64,000 nucleotides of DNA. Origin: Glycocaulis albus. Its GTDB lineage: Bacteria; Pseudomonadota; Alphaproteobacteria; Caulobacterales; Maricaulaceae. Made by a program: the position numbers and the translations under genes. The DNA lies in the NCBI RefSeq assembly GCF_014639075.1, contig NZ_BMFS01000008.1, forward strand, positions 62,001-126,000. The letters are read 5' to 3'. Below are positions 61,538 through 64,000 of the stretch, one piece after another; the stretch's first letter is position 1, and each line of letters starts with the position of its first letter. The notes beneath the pieces were generated by a model, which searched no databases, was not told the origin of the DNA, and saw nothing but the letters and a program-made list of their open reading frames with translations.

Positions 61538-62444
61538 AGGGAGCCTCCGAACCGGCATAGGCCGTATTGAGCTGGACACCGCCGGTAATATTCGACGGGC
61601 CGATAGGATCATTGAACTGGCACACGGCCTCAGCCGGTACGCCGTAGAGCTGGGAAGACATTTCGAGCACGGCGCGCTCGATTACCGCGCGAACGGCAAG
61701 CTGGACAGGCTCCAGCGAGCGGCCACCGGCCGACAGATCGACCACCGCATCGCCAAAGAAGCTGAACATGCCGGCCGAAATCTCGCGGCCGATGATCTGT
61801 TTCTGATAGGAGACCACATCGACCACTTCGAGCGTGCGGCTGTCCACGAGGCGCAAATCCAGCGCGACATTCATCACATAGATACGCCGCGAGAAGACAC
61901 CCGCCGGGCTGGAATCGACACTGTCGCCGGCAAAGAGGTCCTGGCCGTTGGACCGGATATTGGAATTGAGCTCTGTGATGCCTCCGACGAGGAAATAGTC
62001 CGAGCCGGGCATGGCGCCGGCATAGATCTGGCGGAAGCCCTGCTGCTCGTTCTCGTCCCCGATCAGCTGGCTGTTGGTATAGCGCAGCTCCAGCTCGGCA
62101 ACCGACGTATCAAAACGCTCCACCAGGCGGGCGCCGGCCTTGGCAAAGGCGCTCATCGCCATAAGCGAGGCACCTTGCGTGACGCGGGTGCCGCCTTCGG
62201 GGGCGAGCTGGCCTGTATAGTCGGCGATACGCCCGACCGCGACGCGCGGCGCCGGACGGCCCTGCTGGCGTGCATGACCCGAAAGGCAGACCAGGGCCTG
62301 CGAATAGGGGGTCGGGTTGGCCGTCACCGGCGCATTGCCCGTCGGTGTGGCATACAGCCCGTCAGAGCCGGAATTGGAGGTGGCACAGGCCGATACGGCA
62401 AGAGCCGATGCGGCGGCCACGAAAAGGCTTTTGATACGGGTCAT
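61452..62444 (-). CDS. hfaB: Holdfast anchor lipoprotein HfaB (CsgG family)
   Basis: A 330-residue lipoprotein, MTRIKSLFVAAASALAVSAC with a lipobox. The CsgG domain (about 65-270) shows PRVAVGRIADYTGQ, FDTSVAELELRY, YFLVGGITELNSNIRS and MNVALDLRLVDSRTLEVVDVVSYQKQ (shown in part). CsgG forms the outer-membrane pore for curli; HfaB is its holdfast counterpart and is needed for HfaA and HfaD to be surface displayed. It starts 2 bases after hfaA ends and overlaps hfaD by 86 bases. Confidence 0.9.
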   Translation of the reverse strand: MTRIKSLFVAAASALAVSACATSNSGSDGLYATPTGNAPVTANPTPYSQALVCLSGHARQQGRPAPRVAVGRIADYTGQLAPEGGTRVTQGASLMAMSAFAKAGARLVERFDTSVAELELRYTNSQLIGDENEQQGFRQIYAGAMPGSDYFLVGGITELNSNIRSNGQDLFAGDSVDSSPAGVFSRRIYVMNVALDLRLVDSRTLEVVDVVSYQKQIIGREISAGMFSFFGDAVVDLSAGGRSLEPVQLAVRAVIERAVLEMSSQLYGVPAEAVCQFNDPIGPSNITGGVQLNTAYAGSEAPYVQARTDVNRGHDRRDSDIRSVLRGVYR

Positions 62445-62446
62445 GT

Positions 62447-62989
62447 CTAGGGCTCCCGATTGGGATCAGATGAGGGGGCAGGCACGTTTGCAGATGGCAA
62501 GGTGTTCAGGGTGCTTCCAGCAGATTCCATGCCAGTAACGGACGGCGCCGCGCTGGAGATCAGCGGGCCACCCGTGCGGGGCTGGGCACTGGAGCTGCTG
62601 GCATTGGCCGTGACGTCACCATTATTGATCTGGCGGGAGTTCACGACGACGGTGTTGTAGTTGCCGTTCACCACGACATTGAGCTGGTTGGCGATCGCGG
62701 TTGCAGACGAGCCTGTGTACTGGCCGCCGCCGCCAACGCCGCCGCCAAGCCCGGCCGAACCTGTTACGGTGCCTTGTGCAGAGACGCCGACGCCGGTCTG
62801 GATGATGCCGTTGATCACCACGCGATTGGCGCCGCGCCCGCGCTGGCCGGCATAGGGCCGGTTCTCGTCGCCGCGTGCCATGCCATAAGGCTGGTTCCAG
62901 TTGTCGCCGGCCTGCTGCGCAGCCGCCAGCGGTGTGGCAATCATGGCCAGTGCTGCGGCGGTGAGGGTGACTTTGGCAAAACGCGGCAT
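62447..62989 (-). CDS. hfaA: Holdfast anchor protein HfaA
   Basis: A 180-residue exported protein: signal peptide MPRFAKVTLTAAALAMIATPLAA, then Gly/Asn/Val-rich sequence with NRVVINGIIQTGVGV and NQLNVVVNGNYNTVVVNSRQ, reminiscent of curlin-type subunits, and a Pro/Ser-rich tail. Caulobacter HfaA forms multimers on the stalk tip. ATG 62989 opens the signal peptide; a longer frame runs under the rhomboid gene and is not real. It is the first gene of hfaABD. Confidence 0.8.
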   Translation of the reverse strand: MPRFAKVTLTAAALAMIATPLAAAQQAGDNWNQPYGMARGDENRPYAGQRGRGANRVVINGIIQTGVGVSAQGTVTGSAGLGGGVGGGGQYTGSSATAIANQLNVVVNGNYNTVVVNSRQINNGDVTANASSSSAQPRTGGPLISSAAPSVTGMESAGSTLNTLPSANVPAPSSDPNREP

Positions 62990-63086
62990 AATCTTTTCCA
63001 GTGTCCTGTTTGGATACGCTTGGACCCGGTGGCTGCAACGCGTGTGCCAGTTGCTGGGCGGGGCGAACCTTGAAGGGGAAAAGCCA

Positions 63087-63797
63087 TTGACCGGACAGGA
63101 TGCTGATGGTGAAGGCAGATCAGCCGCACCCGGGCCGGAGGCTGCAAGCGGCGGACCAGTGAGGGCGCCGATTCTGGGGCCGGGCGTGTCGGGGCTGGTT
63201 CTGGCCTTGTGCGCACTAACGCTGGCGCTGCACGGAATTGATAGCTGGGCAGCGGCCAACAGCCCTTCGCTGCATGGGCTTATCATGTGGGCCGGTACAT
63301 TGGTGACCGCCCCCGACATGCTGCCCCGGCAGCCGCCAACGCCGCCGCTGGCGGGCTTCAGCCCCTATGTCCTGCACGTCTTCGTCCATGCGGGCTGGTG
63401 GCACGTGCTGCTCAACATGGGGATCTTGCTGGCAGTGGGCAGCGCCGCCGCGGCCGGATTCGGCCGGGGCGTTTCCGCTGCAGCGGGATTTCTGGCCTTC
63501 TATTTCACCTGTGCCATCGCGGGAGCGGCCCTGCATGCTGTCATCCACGTCAATGAGCCGACCTTCATGGTCGGGGCGTCAACGGCGGTGTCGGGCGTGC
63601 TTGCTGCCGCCGGGTGGGCTGGGGGCGGGCGGGCAGGGATGCTGCGTCTTGCCGTGCCGTGGCTGCTCGTCAATGCGCTGATAGGTATTGCCGGGATATT
63701 CTATTCCATACCCATTGCCTGGGCCGGCCATGTCGGCGGCCTGCTGGCAGGCATGCTGCTCTACCCGGTCTTTGTGAGGGTGTTCAGGCAGGGCTAG
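63087..63797 (+). CDS. Rhomboid family intramembrane serine protease
   Basis: A 236-residue membrane protein with six to seven helices. HAGWWHVLLNMGILLAVG carries the conserved His/Asn, GASTAVSGVLAAAGW holds the catalytic Ser (GxSxAxxG), and AGHVGGLLAGMLLYP the catalytic His. It should cut substrates within the membrane; the target is unknown. I choose TTG 63087 since AAGGGG lies about eight bases upstream; the longer frame from 62901 overlaps hfaA and has no rhomboid similarity. GTG 63159 is another option. Its stop overlaps the convergent partial gene. Confidence 0.82.
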   Translation: MTGQDADGEGRSAAPGPEAASGGPVRAPILGPGVSGLVLALCALTLALHGIDSWAAANSPSLHGLIMWAGTLVTAPDMLPRQPPTPPLAGFSPYVLHVFVHAGWWHVLLNMGILLAVGSAAAAGFGRGVSAAAGFLAFYFTCAIAGAALHAVIHVNEPTFMVGASTAVSGVLAAAGWAGGGRAGMLRLAVPWLLVNALIGIAGIFYSIPIAWAGHVGGLLAGMLLYPVFVRVFRQG

Positions 63798-64000
63798 AAC
63801 AGCCGGTCGATATGATCCTCGCCGTCGATCTCCAGTCCGCGGATGACGGCACTGCCCGAATCGCTCAGCGATACAATCAGGCGCAGGCGGCGCTCGTCGC
63901 GATAGCTTTCCAGTTCCAGCGCAGCCTCGGGCGAGGCGAAATAGCGCTCGATATTGTAGTGCACCGTCAGCCATTGGCCCGGCTCATCGCTGACATGGCC
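63794..64000 (-). CDS. C-terminal part of an unidentified protein (5' truncated)
   Basis: A frame enters from the right edge and gives 68 residues ending DGEDHIDRLF, with RYFASPEAALELESYRDERR before it. Composition and codon use are like neighbouring genes. Not recognised. Its stop overlaps that of the rhomboid gene. Confidence 0.5.
   Translation of the reverse strand, partial: GHVSDEPGQWLTVHYNIERYFASPEAALELESYRDERRLRLIVSLSDSGSAVIRGLEIDGEDHIDRLF

Overview
The window reads as one contiguous piece of a dimorphic, prosthecate alphaproteobacterium of the Maricaulales/Hyphomonadaceae type (Maricaulis, Oceanicaulis or Glycocaulis-like). The case rests on a PodJ-type polar organizer, TipF, a holdfast-anchor hfaABD set, FlbT/FlaF, short flagellins of about 275 residues, FlaEY and a FlmG-type flagellin glycosyltransferase, all in a GC-rich background. 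Genus is an inference. I see no rRNA, tRNA, CRISPR array, prophage or IS element.

Layout. 1-3089: end of an unknown gene, an AT-rich lipoprotein gene, then a minus-strand set (TauE/SafE permease, TIGR02186, DUF3429) downstream of podJ (3099-6296). 6489-8519: large exported protein with an acidic linker, of unknown function. 8657-15906: a MerR (LiuR-like) regulator with a perfect 18-bp palindrome, followed by two acyl-CoA dehydrogenases, a thiolase and a FadB-type enzyme, i.e. a beta-oxidation block. 16150-20309: membrane protein, thioesterase, Zur, and a divergent TonB receptor with His/Asp runs (zinc uptake). 20427-24245: SapC-family protein, then a ScsB/DsbD-like reductase with a peroxiredoxin-like partner. 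24399-25697: a Fic gene between 35-bp direct repeats that copy the 3' end of the next gene. 26258-33650: hisS, an exported beta-hexosaminidase, groESL with a heat-shock promoter, and an OmpA lipoprotein. 33847-41698: TipF, SodB with two plausible starts, Hpt protein, chorismate mutase, GST, a GIY-YIG gene embedded in repeats, and a MoxR-DUF883-CoxE set.

41875-60140 is a flagellar filament and glycosylation island. pseF-G-H-I are translationally coupled; pseC and pseB lie 10 kb away, so together all six steps from UDP-GlcNAc to CMP-pseudaminic acid are encoded. Between them sit FlmG (transfers the sugar to flagellin), FlbT and FlaF (flagellin translation and secretion control), three flagellins each with a sigma-54 promoter, FlaG and FlaEY. 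A TorF porin and an ammonium transporter are inserted after the flagellins. 60323-62989 is hfaD-hfaB-hfaA, which anchors the holdfast, and the window ends with a rhomboid protease and a truncated gene.

Intergenic gaps repeatedly hold palindromic dispersed repeats of several families. The most unusual items are the Fic cassette, the triple palindromes in front of two flagellin genes, the double-start superoxide dismutase, the duplicated gene ends at groEL, the thioesterase and GIY-YIG genes, and a structured intergenic RNA candidate after hisS.
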